From the NCBI RefSeq assembly GCF_963678635.1, contig NC_087063.1, positions 73,179,617 through 73,243,616 on the forward strand: DNA of 64,000 nt, read 5' to 3'. The position numbers and the translations under genes are program-made. The notes under the pieces were generated by a model, which was given only the letters and a program-made list of their open reading frames with translations, was not told where the DNA came from and did no database searches. Positions 43,291-56,500 of the stretch are shown piece by piece (within the stretch, counting starts at the first letter, position 1; each line of letters opens with the position of its first letter). The DNA is from Symsagittifera roscoffensis (lineage: Eukaryota > Xenacoelomorpha > Acoela > Convolutidae).

Positions 43291-44624
43291 CTGTTTATCT
43301 TCCGCTTTTTTTTTGAAAATCATAGCTTGGATAATTGCATCTCCGTAAGCATATTTTTGTTCCAGAAAAAATTTTGATACATGGCCGAAAATTTTCAAAA
43401 CATGGCTTGCAGAGTTTTGGGAAAGTGTCAATGAAGTCAAGGAAACCGATAGTATTGTTAGATCAGTTAGATCTATATAAAATTTAAAATGCCTCTCCGG
43501 TTGGCACTTGTTCTCATAATAAACTCAATTGCCGAAGAAAAACTCAGCCAATAGGTTATTTCTTCGCATATGGGAGAGCGTAATGTGTCTTTCTCTTTAG
43601 CATGTGAAATCGAAATGAGTGTGAAAAGAAACAAAACTCCTCGTATCCCTGAGCTTTCCGACTGCCGTTCAAAGTCAATACAAAACAATTTGGTTAAAAA
43701 ATTGAAAAAATATTCGAAAGAAAAACTAACGAATTAATGAGGGCAAATTGTTTGCCTCAAATCAGTATACTGCAAGTTATATATCCCAAATTGGTTAAAA
43801 TAGCTTTTTTCAAACCTCCATAACATTACGAAAAATGATTGCAGAAAAAAAACTTTTTTAGTTGAGTTAAGACATCAAATATTTTCAGATGATATGTAAA
43901 AAAAACCTATCAAACATGGCTAGTCTATATGTCTAATTTTGCTGGAAGAAAAATCCACAGAGCTTAAATATTCTGTCATTTTCTTTTAAAGCAGAACAAA
44001 ATCAGGCGAAGCCTTGAATATTCCGTCGGCTATTTAACGTCTATGAATTTTTTTTAAAAAGACAAATTATCAAAAAAAAAAATCAAAAAACGAAATTTTG
44101 TTTCTGATAACAAATCCCCCACCCCGACGCGTACAATTAATCTGTACGCCTTCAAATTGGAAAAATTTCTGAGCCGGATCAAAGTGCATCTTACGCAATA
44201 GTAGCACAAATTATATCATACGTTACTCATCTCAAATTGACCAAATTAGCAATTTAAAACCATCATTACTTTACAAAAAATGGTTAAAGGTGAAAGAAAT
44301 GTTTTTCTTAATTTAATTTTCACCTGTTAATACCTTTCAGATGATAGAAAAGTTGAGGCAAAAAGTGGCTGGTTAAAAAAATCAAATTTTATCTGAGAAA
44401 AGCCACAACTAGCACAAATGTTTCCTAATTTTTTTCAAAAGGTGGCACAACTAAGTCAAGTCGTAAAAAACGAAATCAAGCGTGATCAAATTTAAGACTG
44501 CATGAAAAAAACACACGACCTTAATAAATGTCTTAAAAAAGTTCAACGCACAAATAAGGTTATTACTAGCAATCTGTATTATTGAAATGACCATTCTGTG
44601 ATTTTTAGTTGGACTTGAGAAAAT
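43291..44624. other. Junction region between duplications A and B
   Basis: No gene. It contains the worn Helentron/HINE fragments listed separately and ends at the assembly gap. The breakpoint between the two large copies must lie here or in the gap. Confidence 0.5.
43640..44442 (-). mobile_element. Two worn Helentron/HINE-like fragments
   Basis: Two adjacent, heavily diverged copies (about 43640-44000 and 44001-44442) in minus orientation. They retain GAGCTTTCCGACTGCC-like and AATATTCCGTCGGC-like 3' ends, the ACCAAATT block and TTAAATATTCTGTCATT-like 5' ends. Confidence 0.45.
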
Positions 44625-44824
44625 NNNNNNNNNNNNNNNNNNNNNNNNNNNNNNNNNNNNNNNNNNNNNNNNNNNNNNNNNNNNNNNNNNNNNNNNNNNN
44701 NNNNNNNNNNNNNNNNNNNNNNNNNNNNNNNNNNNNNNNNNNNNNNNNNNNNNNNNNNNNNNNNNNNNNNNNNNNNNNNNNNNNNNNNNNNNNNNNNNNN
44801 NNNNNNNNNNNNNNNNNNNNNNNN
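44625..44824. other. Assembly gap, 200 N
   Basis: Exactly 200 N, so a placeholder of unknown true size. It hides the left boundary of duplication B. Confidence 0.99.
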
Positions 44825-46955
44825 TGCAAAATTTTTGCTGTTTTACCAGATCGTATATTTTTACTAAGGCTTAATTTTGGTAATTTGGGATGCACGGGTT
44901 AAAACCGTCGTACAAACAATTGTTGCATTTGTTGGAAGACCAATGCATATTTTTGTCCTTTTCTTTTGAGAAACCATTTAGGAGTTTTGTTTTCTGCCAA
45001 TAAAAGATTGGTTAGGAGTCTCAAGTTCATAATCTTTTACCGCTGAAGTCCTCAGGAAAAATTGCTGCAAATTTTACTGCTTCAATAAATAAGCTTGTCT
45101 TTCAAACCGCTCATGTTACTGTTCAAGTAAACATGCTTGTCTTTCAAATCAACTGGAAATATTTCCAGGATGTTGTTTTGATGGTTTTTATGCACAGCGC
45201 ATTTATTCCACCTCAGGAGCAAAAATTCAGGTTTTTTTTTCATTTGTATGAGCAAAGCCGTGGAATGAAAATCTGTTTTGAAAGACAAACTTTAGACGGC
45301 CAAAATTTAGTCAACAAGGGCAGCCAACCTTCGATTGGCTTAGGCATATACAAAATAGCTTTGAACAAAAAAATTTTGCAGGTCCATTACTGCCACTTTA
45401 CAGCCAGCAGTTCAATACAAAAAGCATTTGATGAGTGCAACCGCAAAATTTGACAAGGACTCTTGTTGGCAAGTGATCCGATGAGTGTGATTTTTAATTT
45501 GATTTGTTTGAAAATGTGCTTTGTGTTTTTCTAATGTTCATTTTGTAATTAGAAGATTTAAATGAGTTGAAAGTCAGTTTTGTTTTTGAAATAAAAGCTT
45601 CTACTATCTCGTTTTTGGTGTTTATTTTTCTTCGGGTAAAATTAATAATAATTTCCAACAAATCTTTTCCGCTGTACCTAGTAAAAAGATGTAACAAAAC
45701 ATTGAGATATTGTTATTATGTTTTTATTTGAGAATTGCAAAGTCAGTTTTTTCTAGCAAAAAAAAAGATTTTTTGCTTTAAGACCAAACAGAAACTTAAA
45801 ATTGAAAAATCTTTTTCAAATAGCTTGTCTTTTTTTTGCATTTAACAGGATGTACACAACTGAAAAACAGACGACGACAAAATATGTCAGACAAAAAGAA
45901 AAAACGCATCGACAGCCGAGCGAATAACCACTATTTTCAAACTGAATCAAAAGAAAAGAAAAGAACAAGCATGAATGCTACAGCATGCTCAGAAACTACA
46001 ATTTTTTTTGAGAATTTATAAAATTCAAAAAGAAAAGTAAAAGATTTTAAAATTTACTTTAGAATAGCAAAAAAGCTATGAAAAAAAAACAAGTCTTGGA
46101 ACTGTAAGACAAACAATAACGGAGTGTACCTACAAACTACCTGTTTTTTTTTTCTTGAAGATACGGATACGAGAGCCTTACAACATTCAGCCTCGACCCC
46201 TGAGTGCGAGCAGGGTTCAATGCGCTGTGCTTAAGCGAAAATAGCTCGCGCTAATAAAATTATCAATTATCAAGTGAACATATTTCTTACTGCTCAGATA
46301 ACAACGCTAACTAATTTTGCACAGAAACTAAGCAATAAAAACTGCAACAAATATTGGGGAAAATCCAGCGTCAGCTAATTCAACTAATAGACTATGCTCT
46401 TAGAGCAAATTACATTAGCCAAAATATATTGAAAAAAAATTTTCTTAAGAAATCCTTCAAAAAATTTAATTTGTAATCAATATCAAATGAGCCAACAATT
46501 TTAAATTTTTGAAATCAATGGAGATAAGTACAACTGAGAGAAAAATCAAAATAGCGGTTTGCTTTACAAATAGAACAGAAAGACTACAAGACTTTCATTC
46601 AGGAAAACTGAAACCACAAAAAAAAGAAGGATAGTCGGTTACATGAAAAACACCCGAGTACAAAGTTCCTCCACTTTTTTCAAACGATCAGAACAATGAA
46701 ATTTAGAAATTCTATAACAGGTTAATAAAATGTTCACATTTGGTCACTTTTTTAGTTTAGCGATTGAACCACATAAAACTTTTATTACCCTTGCAATAAG
46801 CAAGTGTATTGCAACTAGCTACTAAATTTTTTCTCCGTAAACAATTTGTTCACGGGCACGGGATCTGCAATTAAATGATCTTCACTTCTAGGCATGTTGC
46901 ACTTTGAACATCACTTTTAGGTAGTTCTACATCTGATGTGATAGCTACTCAAGTG

Positions 46956-47410
46956 GGGTCTAGGACAACAAGCCGACGGGACGTCAAGCCGAAGAGACTT
47001 CAGGCCGAAAATTAAACTTTACAAGCACCTCAAATCATTTTTTTTTCATCTGTAAAACATTGGTTTTCAAAATCTTAGGCTAGTTTATCCATAATAAGGG
47101 TTATTTATGACAATGATTCACTTAGGATTGACATTAGATAATAATATCAGCCGTTTTTTGAAATGCATAAATTATAAACAAGAAAATTACCTACCACTGT
47201 GTTTTATTTTTCAACTTTTCTAAACATCACTTGGAGGCTTAAATTTTATAAAATCGCTAATAATTACCAAATAAAGGTCATGAAATTGAAAAATTCTTCA
47301 AAAAATTTTCATATTATCCTTATTTCATGACTTCATGAGAAAATTTTCGGCTTGAAGTCCCTAATTTTACGATTTGGCTTGAAGTCGCGTCGGCTTGATG
47401 TCCGGCACCC
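46956..47410. mobile_element. MITE with long TIRs (copy B)
   Basis: The same insertion as at 37674-38128, inherited through the segmental duplication. It has the same CTCAAGTG duplication (46948-46955 and 47411-47418), so it was present before the duplication. Confidence 0.75.
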
Positions 47411-47444
47411 CTCAAGTGATACTTGGCTTACAGTTGAAAAAAGT

Positions 47445-47575
47445 TATACGACTTGTTATACGATTTGTTATACTACTTGTTATAATACTTTTACTAGATT
47501 TGTTATACTACTTATACTAGATTTGTTATACTACTTATACTAGATTTGTTATACTACTTATACTAGATTTTTACT
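47445..47575. repeat. Minisatellite of CTAGATTTGTTATACTACTT units (copy B)
   Basis: The counterpart of the array at 38160-38290, with a similar unit number and point differences. Confidence 0.65.
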
Positions 47576-48368
47576 ACTTAGATTTGGCTATAGGGGTTCT
47601 CTTAAGGCTTTAAGTTTCTGTCGATTTAAGTGCATGATTTTTTTTTTAATTTTGTTGAGTTTCAGCTCTTTTATCGTTGTGTATTAACTTCATACTTTAT
47701 AAGATTGATGAAATTGGGTAACTTTAAAAGTTCTATAGGTAACAATTGAATTTCAAGGTTCTTATAGGATATCTGGAAGCTCTTTTTTTTCAACTTTCCT
47801 AATTTTTTTTTCAATTTTAGGTTTTTCTGTTGATCTTAGCTTATAGCAATTCCTTGCATTCCCTTTTTCAATTTTTATACGCTCTTGATGGACATGTGGC
47901 TTGTAAAAACCCAATATTTTTTTTGCAAAGTTTCGAAGTAAAATTGGAAAATTTGGATCATATTTTTTTGAAGAAAACTTCAATCTTTTTCTGCTCGTTT
48001 TCTATAATAAGTGTGAAAAAAGTGAATTTAGTTGAAGTAACGTGATTATTTTTTGTGTTTAGGCTAATTTTTTTTGCAAAAGATTTTCAAAAAAAGTTTT
48101 TTTTTGGTTGATCGACGATTTCTTCAACAGTAACAATTTAAGTAACTTTTAGACCGATCGCTAAAACCCAAGTGCGATACGCAGAGTAATTTGAATGAAT
48201 TTTCAATCTCATCCAATTTTGGGTAATTAAATCTGAAAAAAAGAACATCGCAGACACCTCTCGAAAGGGAGGACAAGATTCTCAACTTGACAGAATTGTT
48301 TATGCAATACTTTCCAGCTTAATTTTTTTCTTGAATAAATGTTTTCGTAATTCTTTTTGCTTTATGGT

Positions 48369-48650
48369 CAGGGGCGGATCTAGGTTTTTCTCGAAGGGGC
48401 GGATTTTCAAAAAAAATTTTGAAACGTTTGACAACCTTTTTTTAAGCCGACAAAGTTGATTTTCCGAGCCTCTTGAGAAAATTTTTGGAAAACAGGTCAA
48501 AAAGCCGTTTTTGGGCACTTTTTGGAAAATTTTGACAAAAAAAGCGTTTTTTTTTGGCGCGCGCTCCCCCTCAAAGTTAGTATATATTAGAAAAATTTTA
48601 GGGTCGGTAGGCAAAAAATGGATTTTGTAAATTGTACCAAAGGGGGGAAC
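48369..48650 (-). mobile_element. hAT-type MITE fragment (copy B)
   Basis: The counterpart of 39293-39590. The start reads CAGGGGCGGATCTAGG, which preserves the TIR better than copy A. Confidence 0.6.
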
Positions 48651-48840
48651 TTCAATTAATTTCAAATTGCTAATCATCAGTATTTTTTCGAACTTTTCAT
48701 TACCAAAAATATATTTTCTGTCGAGCATATCAGTTAACTTTTTGTCCCGATGTTTAATTTAAAAAACCGTCTGATTTTTTTATTAGTTCGCCTGTGATTT
48801 CCTTGAAGCTACAATCTTCACCACTTTTTTTCAAAAACTA

Positions 48841-51043
48841 GACTGCGTTTAATATAAAACAAACCAAATTATTGTTAGTATGTTACTTTGAGATACATAT
48901 GCTCTAATTGAATAGTTCATCTTATACACTTGATTGTCTAAAACTACTTCGATTGTTAAAATCACCCAGAAAATTGAAACGTTATTTTGCAAAAAATAAT
49001 TTTAGTCCATAATATGTGGTGATTATTAGTTAATTTTGATACTTGCATTAACTGATAATTTTGTTTTGAGTGAACTTAGCTTACGCATTTAGATGTTAAA
49101 GCGTTTTTCAGATTGGTGATGAGCAGATTGAAACTAAGCATTTGAAGGAAAAAATCAATTTTGTAAGACTCTGACAAAAAAATTCGTATAAATTCTGGCA
49201 GTAACAAATTAACTTTTTAAGTTTCTGGCGAAAAAACTATCTAGTGAAATTTCGACAAAAAAAATTATTTTGTCAGATTTTTTGATTTTCACAGACAAAT
49301 GTCTGTATTGTAAGATTGTACAATGCCTGCAGAATGAAATGATCTTGAAAAATCTTACAAGAGTTTTTTTGCGATTGTGACAGACTTATGAATAAACTCA
49401 AAATTTCCTGTTAAACAAAGAAATTACACGATAATCAGTCACGTTTGAATATTCCAAAACAGCTACTAGTCTTATGGAAGAAAAGGCGAATGCGCAAAAT
49501 TTTTCAACCAACCCTCCTTTAAACATTTAACAGTATTTTTTCCAGCTCAATTCTCATTCTCTCAAATTTTTCAAAACTAAACTCTGATTGGGCAACATAA
49601 TTTTTGGACAATTAGTCTTCTTTCTGGCCTGAAGTTTTCTTCCTACCAATTTAGCGCCGCCTGCTTGTTTCGCTGATTCAATTTTTTTAAGTTAAAATTC
49701 TTAGCTGACCCGGAAATTGGTTAATTTCCATAAAGAACATTTCAACTAAAGCAAGCTCTAGAATTTTTAACCCCTTTAACGCGCTCTCAATTTTAGTCCA
49801 CTAAGTCAGTTATTGTTTCGTTTTTTTTTTTAAAAAAAATGCCGGAACAGTTGTGCTCGAGTTTGTTTTTTTTTCTTTAGACAAACTTCGACTTTTCAAA
49901 TAGCAATTTTCGACGGAAATTTATTAATCATGCAAAAGGCACTGTTGGTTTGAGCTCAAACTTAAAACAATATTTTACCTGCGATCTTTTTTTGTAAAGT
50001 AATGGGGTTTTAAAGATTGCCAATTTGGCCAATTTGGATTAATTAATGAGCTATATATTTCGTGCTACCAACGCGTGGACGGAAATTTATTTTGTTCTAA
50101 AAACTGTTCTAAATTGATTTGAGGCAACCTATTTAGTCTTTTTAACACTTGGCTGCGCGTAAAACGAATCAATTTATATTAAACATGTGGACTGATGATT
50201 TTCAAAAAAAAGCAAAAAAATTATTTTTAATTGATTAATTTTTTGAGCGAAGGCTTTTTCATAGAGTTTAAAACGCAGTCAGAACATTCAGGTTCTAGCT
50301 ATGATGCAAGCAACCTTATAATTTTATTTAGAACAATTTCGAGTGAAACTTTCAATTTAAATTGAATGATAACAATAAAACTTACTAAACAATAAAAAGT
50401 TATTTATAGAACAACTAAACCAAATATAAAGTTTGTAATTATTTTCATTTACTGGAGTGACATTACGAGGCCAAACTGTGCACTGGATAGGAGCACAATT
50501 TTGTGTCTGTATGTTCCTGGATTCCAGGGACAAGTCTTTAAACATGTGAAAATTTTGTTGGAACGATCAAAGGAAAGTAAAGAACAAAAGAACAAAGGGA
50601 GCGTCCTTGTTGTGGAATCCGCTTAAAATGCACAAAATGCACAGTTTGGCCTCGTAATGGAAGTAAAAAAATAGGGAGATTGACCTCCAAATTTTAACAG
50701 CTGAAGTAAATGAATATTGCTCGAATTTGCACAATGGCACATTATCGAAGGTGACTTTCTTCGATACGTTTTTTTTTGGATACAAAATTTAACATACAGA
50801 TGTCTGCACTTTTCCAGCTTAAGTTACAAAGTTCCATATTTGCAAATTTGGACTGTTAGGCTGTTATTCTTAGTATCGAAAAAAAATCCTTCATTCTAAT
50901 GCAAATATCTGCAGGTTTGACGCCCAGCCCACTTGGAATCCCGCCTTCTGTACTTTTTTTTGACATCCATATTGGGTCGACTAGGCCTTAATTTTTTTGA
51001 AGGTGCCTTTGGCCGCTACTAAAATTATGAGGAAGTGCGCACC
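48841..51043. repeat. 2.2 kb unit, first tandem copy in duplication B
   Basis: Direct tandem partner of 51044-53244 and orthologous to 39768-41965. The two B copies share more with each other than with A (for example ACATGTGGACTGATG where A reads ACATAGCGTGTGGACTG), so the tandem arose after the A/B split. Confidence 0.85.
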
Positions 51044-53244
51044 GACTGCGTTTAATGTAAAACAAACCAAATTATTGTTAGTATGTTACTTTGAGATACA
51101 TATGCTCTAATTGAATAGTTCATCTTATACACTTGATTGTCTAAAACTACTTCGATTGTTAAAATCACCCAGAAAATTGAAACCTAAATTTGCAAAAAAT
51201 AATTTTAGTTCATAATATGTGGTGATTATTAGTTAATTTTGATACTTGCATTAACTGATAATTTTGTTTTGAGTGAACTTAGCTTACGCATTTAGATGTT
51301 AAAGCGTTTTTCAGATTGGTGATGAGCAGATTGAAACTAAGCATTTGAAGGAAAAAATTAATTTTGTAAGACTCTGACAAAAAAAAATTCGTATAAATTC
51401 TGGCAGTAACAATTTAACTTTTTAAGTTTCTGGCGAAAAAACTATCTAGTGAAATTTCGACAAAAAAAAATTATTTTGTCAGATTTTTTGATTTTCACAG
51501 ACAAATGTCTGTATTGTAAGATTGTACAATGCCTGCAGAATGAAATGATCTTGAAAAATCTTACAAGAGTTTTTTTACGATTGTGACAGACTTATGAATA
51601 AACTCAAAATTTCCTGTTAAACAAAGAAATTACACGATAATCAGTCACGTTTGAATATTCCAAAACAGCTGCTAGTCTTATGGAAGAAAAGGCGAATGCG
51701 CAAAATTTTTCGACCAACCCTCCTTTAAACATTTAACATTTTTTTTCCAGCTCAATTCTCATTCTCTCTAACTTTTCAAAACTAAACTCTGATTGGGCAA
51801 CATAATTTTTGGACAATTAGTCTTCTTTCTGGCCTGAAGCTTTCTTCCTACCAATTTAGCGCCGCCTGCTTGTTTCGCTGATTCAATTTTTTTAAGTTAA
51901 AATTCTTAGTTGACCCGGAAATTGGTTAATTTCCATAAAGAACATTTCAACGAAAGCAAGCGCTAGAATTTTTAACCCCTTTAACGCGCTCTCAATTTTA
52001 GTCCATTAAGTCAGTTATTGTTTCGTTTTTTAAAAAAAATGCCGGAACAGTTGTGCTCGAGTTTGTTTTTTTTTTCTTCAGACAAACTTCGACTTTTCAA
52101 ATAGCAATTTTTGACGGATATTTATTACTCATGCGAAAGGTACTGTTGGTTTGAGCTCAAAATTAAAACAATATTTAACCTGCGATCTTTTTCTGTAAAG
52201 TAATGGGGTTTTAAAGATTGCCAATTTGGCCAATTTGGATTAATTAATGAGCTATATATTTCGTGCTACCAACGCGTAGACGGAAATTTATTTGGTTCTA
52301 AAAACTGTTTTAAACTGATTTGAGGCAACCTATTTGGTCTTTTTAACACTTGGCTGCGCGTAAAACGAATCAATTTATATTAAACATGTGGACTGATGAT
52401 TTTCAAAAAAAAGCAAAAAATTTATTTTTAATTGATTCATTTTTTGAGCGAAGGCTTTTTCATAGAGTTTAAAACGCAGTCGGAACATTCAGGTTCTAGC
52501 TATGATGCAAGCAACCTTATAATTTTATTTAGAACAATTTCCAGTGAAACTTTCAATTTAAATTGAATGATAACAATAAAACTTACTAAACAATAAAAAG
52601 TTATTTAGAGAACAATTAAACCAAATATAAAGTTTGTAATTATTTTCATTTACTGGAGCGAAATTACGAGGCCAAACTGTGCACTGGATAGGAGCACAAT
52701 TTTGTGTCTGTATGTTCCTGGATTCCATGGACAAGTCTTTAAACATGTGAAAATTTTGTCGGAACGATCAAAGGAAAGTAAAGAACAAAAGAACAAAAGG
52801 AGCGTCCTTGTTGTGGAATCCGCTTACAATGCACAAAATGCACAGTTTGGCCTCGTAATGGAAGTTAAAAAAATAGGGGAGATTGACCTCCAAATTTTAA
52901 CAGCTGAAGTAAATGAATATTGCTCGAATTTGCACAATGGCACATTATCGAAGGTGACTTTCTTCGATACGTTTTTTTTGGATACAAAATTTAACATACA
53001 GATGTCTGCACTTTTCCAGCTTAAGTTACAAAGTTCCATATTTGCAAATTTGGACTGTTAGGCTGTTATTCTTAGTATCGAAAAAAACTCCTTCATTCTA
53101 ATGCAAATATCTGCAGGTTTGACGCCCAGCCCACTTGGAATCCAGCCTTCTGTACTTTTTTTTACATCCATATTGGGTCGACTAGTCCTTAATTTTTTTG
53201 AAGGTGCCTTTGGCCGCTACTAAAATTATGAGGAAGTGCGCACC
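51044..53244. repeat. 2.2 kb unit, second tandem copy in duplication B
   Basis: The junction at 51043-51045 joins GTGCGCACC to GACTGCGTTT with only the shared dinucleotide GA between the two parental ends, a non-homologous breakpoint. A 119-codon open frame at 52702-53061 is intact only in this copy. Confidence 0.85.
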
Positions 53245-53506
53245 GAAAAAAAATGTTGAAGAATATCCTAAAACATTATTTTTGCTCAACTTGGCTTCTG
53301 AAGTTTGGCTTCTGAGCAGAACATTTTGGCAAAATATGGTTCAATATAGCAATTAAGGAGAGCTATATTAATGCCATGCCTCCATGGAAAATCAATTTAC
53401 TTACTTGAAATAAAAAGACAATATTTAATAACTTTTTTGAAAACCTTCCTCCATTTTACGAAAATTCTAGAAAAATAATATATATAAATATATGTATAAG
53501 AGTTCA

Positions 53507-56500
53507 CTATACACGGAAGAAGGATTTAGTGTGGTTTTGTGATGAGGGAGTTAAAATTGCTCTAGTAGCTGCAGTTTCGCTATTTTTATGATACATAAAC
53601 AGTGATGAACACACCATCGTGCAGCCAATAAAGAATAACTCATGATACTGTTTTCTGTACAAAATCATCGAACAAAGAGCCGCCAAGAGAATTGAGAAAG
53701 AACTGGCAAAATTTTTATAGATGTTGTCCAAGTATTTCAACATCAGGGCAGTCGCTAGCCCGCCCAGAGATCCGGACAAGACAATGAGCCAGACATTCAG
53801 CGTGTATCCATGCGTGAATCCTTTTTCAGAGTTGGCACAGCTTGTAGTTTTATTTTAAATTAAGCCAGATTAATTTTTTCATCAATGGCGCATCTATAAT
53901 TGCGAGAGGTGGGGAGAATGTTCAAAAAGGCTTGTCTGTTTTTAGAACCAAACTAATTTTGAGCTCTCGTAACAGCCAACATGACTACATTTAGGCACAA
54001 CTTGGTTACTTTTGACCAATACTGCGCCGCCTCGTTACTCTTATATCCACCCCTCTTTGTCAAATTGAGAATACCATATATCTACTTGAACCAAATTAAA
54101 CAGAATGAACGAATTATTGTTCCGATTTTCGTAACGAAAGTAACGGAAAATTTGTGCTCGGGGTGGGTTGTTTTTCTTCAGACAAATTTCGACTTTTTAA
54201 CTAGCCATATTTGACAAGATTTTTAAAAATCATTCAAAAGGTATTGTTGTCCTGAGCTTACTTTGAGAAGATATTTTACCTGTGATCATTTTCGTAAGGT
54301 TATGGGGGTTTGAAGATTGGCGTTTTGGCTCTTAAAAATGCATTGGAAACAGCCTGAAATGTTTTAGTTCTGTCTCACACAAATAATATAACGAAAGTAA
54401 CAAACTTTTTTAATTTTGGCAAAAATTTTCGAAGATGATTATTTCTAAAATTTGAATTTTTAAATTACCAGACAATAATCAAGGCATACAAAAACATGTC
54501 ATACAAAAAAAGAGGAGTTTTAAGCGTTTTTGAAAAAGTTATGAAAAGGAAAGGAAAAAAAATCCAATATTAGTATATTCAGGGCTACGTTATACACACA
54601 AAAATTTAAATTTTGCATGATTAAACTTTGAAAAAATTTGGTCCTCGCCATCAAAAAAATGCTAGTCATACATTTTCCATATATGGAAATTGTATGATGA
54701 GCATTTTTTTTGACAAAAAATTTTTACTTTTTTATTTAGTACGATACACCGAATTTTATGCCAAAACAAGAGATAAAATTTTTTCGAAAATTCGACGACT
54801 CTATTTTAGCAAACTGCATGAAATTTGTATGATTAGTATTTTTTCATAGACTTAGTTTATGGAATTGTATGATAAGCATTTTTGGCCTATGGAGGTCAAC
54901 CCGGGTACTCTGTGATCTTTTTGTTGGAGTCAAAAAAGTAACAAGAGTGCTCGTATCAGGATGAAGCCCTGAATGTTCCGACTGCCTTTTAAGGTTTACG
55001 GAGAAGTAGCAACATTAAAAAAATTAAATGTAATAAAAAAATGAAAAAAAAAATTGTAAAATTTGAAATCTTTTTATGAAATCATCCCCCCACACGCCAT
55101 ATGAAGTACAAAAGAATAGATTTCGCTCATTGTAACTAATCAATTATGACAAAAAAGCTTCTTTCAACCAATTTGGAACGATGTCTAAGACGGATTAAAT
55201 CTCGGTTTACGCGTTAATAGCGCGAAATATATCGCGCGTTAATTGTCCCAAATTGGCCAAAATGGTAATCTTTAGACCCTCATAACTTTACGAAAAATGA
55301 TCACAGGTAAAATATCTTTTCAAATTTAAGGTCAAGACAACAATACCTTTTGAATGATTTTTAAAAATTCCTTCAGAAATAGCTAGTTAAAAAGTCACAA
55401 TTTGTCTGAAGAAAAAAACCCACCCGAGCACAAATATTCCATTACTTTCGTATCGAAAGTAGGAACAAAAAAGGCGGTCTTTTGAGCGTTGAAGAACTCG
55501 ATTTCCTGAAATTTTGGTCACCGAATCTGAACACTTTCCCCTCCTTTCTTTGCATTATTTACCAACAATTTTCATCTCCGACACGTCAACATTTTCTATA
55601 CAACCGAACTTCCCAGGTCAATTTTTTTTCCAAAAAACCATTTATTGAAATTTCCCGTCGAGTTACGTCCGCGTTTTGAAAAGGAGAAAAAGTTACAAGG
55701 GAATTTCATGTCCTAAAATCTCTATTCTTTCTAAAATTTTAAAATGTGGGACATTAGGCTGTTTTTTTTCGCCCACCTATCCAGACACATTTTGTAATTT
55801 TGGTCGATGTATTTGGCTTATGCTTAAATGGTCGTGCCATGCCAACTGTGAAGTGAGCACCTTTCTCTTGAATGACTAATCCGTCCTTGGCCATGCAGCC
55901 GATGAGGGAGGAGGGGATGGAGAAGATGAACATCTGGATGTTCCTCATCCACAGACTACCCACTGGCGACAACTGCACTGTGCTTGCATCTATGCAATGA
56001 ACCAGAAGAGATTAAACTCATTTAAACAAACTTAACAGTGATTTACAAAGTTGACAATTATGCAGTTTCCCAACTCATCTTTCTTGCCAGCCCCCGTAAA
56101 TTACAACGAAACATTGCTCGGGAATTGCTCATACGAGATTGATCTGAATAGTAGAAAAAACTCGAATCTAATAACTTGATCAAATTGTCATATTTCACTT
56201 TGATTTACAAAGAGCTTAAGCTTTTTCAGAAATATGATCCGCCCAAGCAAAAGGGGTGGTTAAGAAGCACAAAAAAATTGGCTCAGCTTTTCCGTCGCAT
56301 CTAGGTTCGGATATAGAGTTTCATTTCGAAAGTTTCATAGAACTTTGTTTATTCTGACCAAATTGATTTTCCGAATTGATGAGAAAAGTTTTACCACTCG
56401 TCGACGCAAAGAGTCCCCCTTTGTACTATTTTGAGATATCCATTTTTCGCTGACGAACCCTAAACTTTTGTAAAGGCGCCTTTGACGCTAAAAACTACTA

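Larger units (their letters stand above)
44825..54325. repeat. Segmental duplication, copy B
   Basis: This is the direct-orientation partner of copy A, about 10.9 kb further along at the left end and 11.3 kb at the right end. It contains the tandem pair 48841-51043 and 51044-53244, and the genuine last exon of the SLC35A-type gene. It lacks both clean transposon insertions present in A. Confidence 0.88.

Noticed and set aside
44605-44902. Frames spanning the N run
   Set aside because: They consist mostly of undetermined bases.
45133-45453. 106-codon frame with a shorter counterpart at 34384-34575
   Set aside because: The frame is not preserved between the two duplicates and no family is recognisable.
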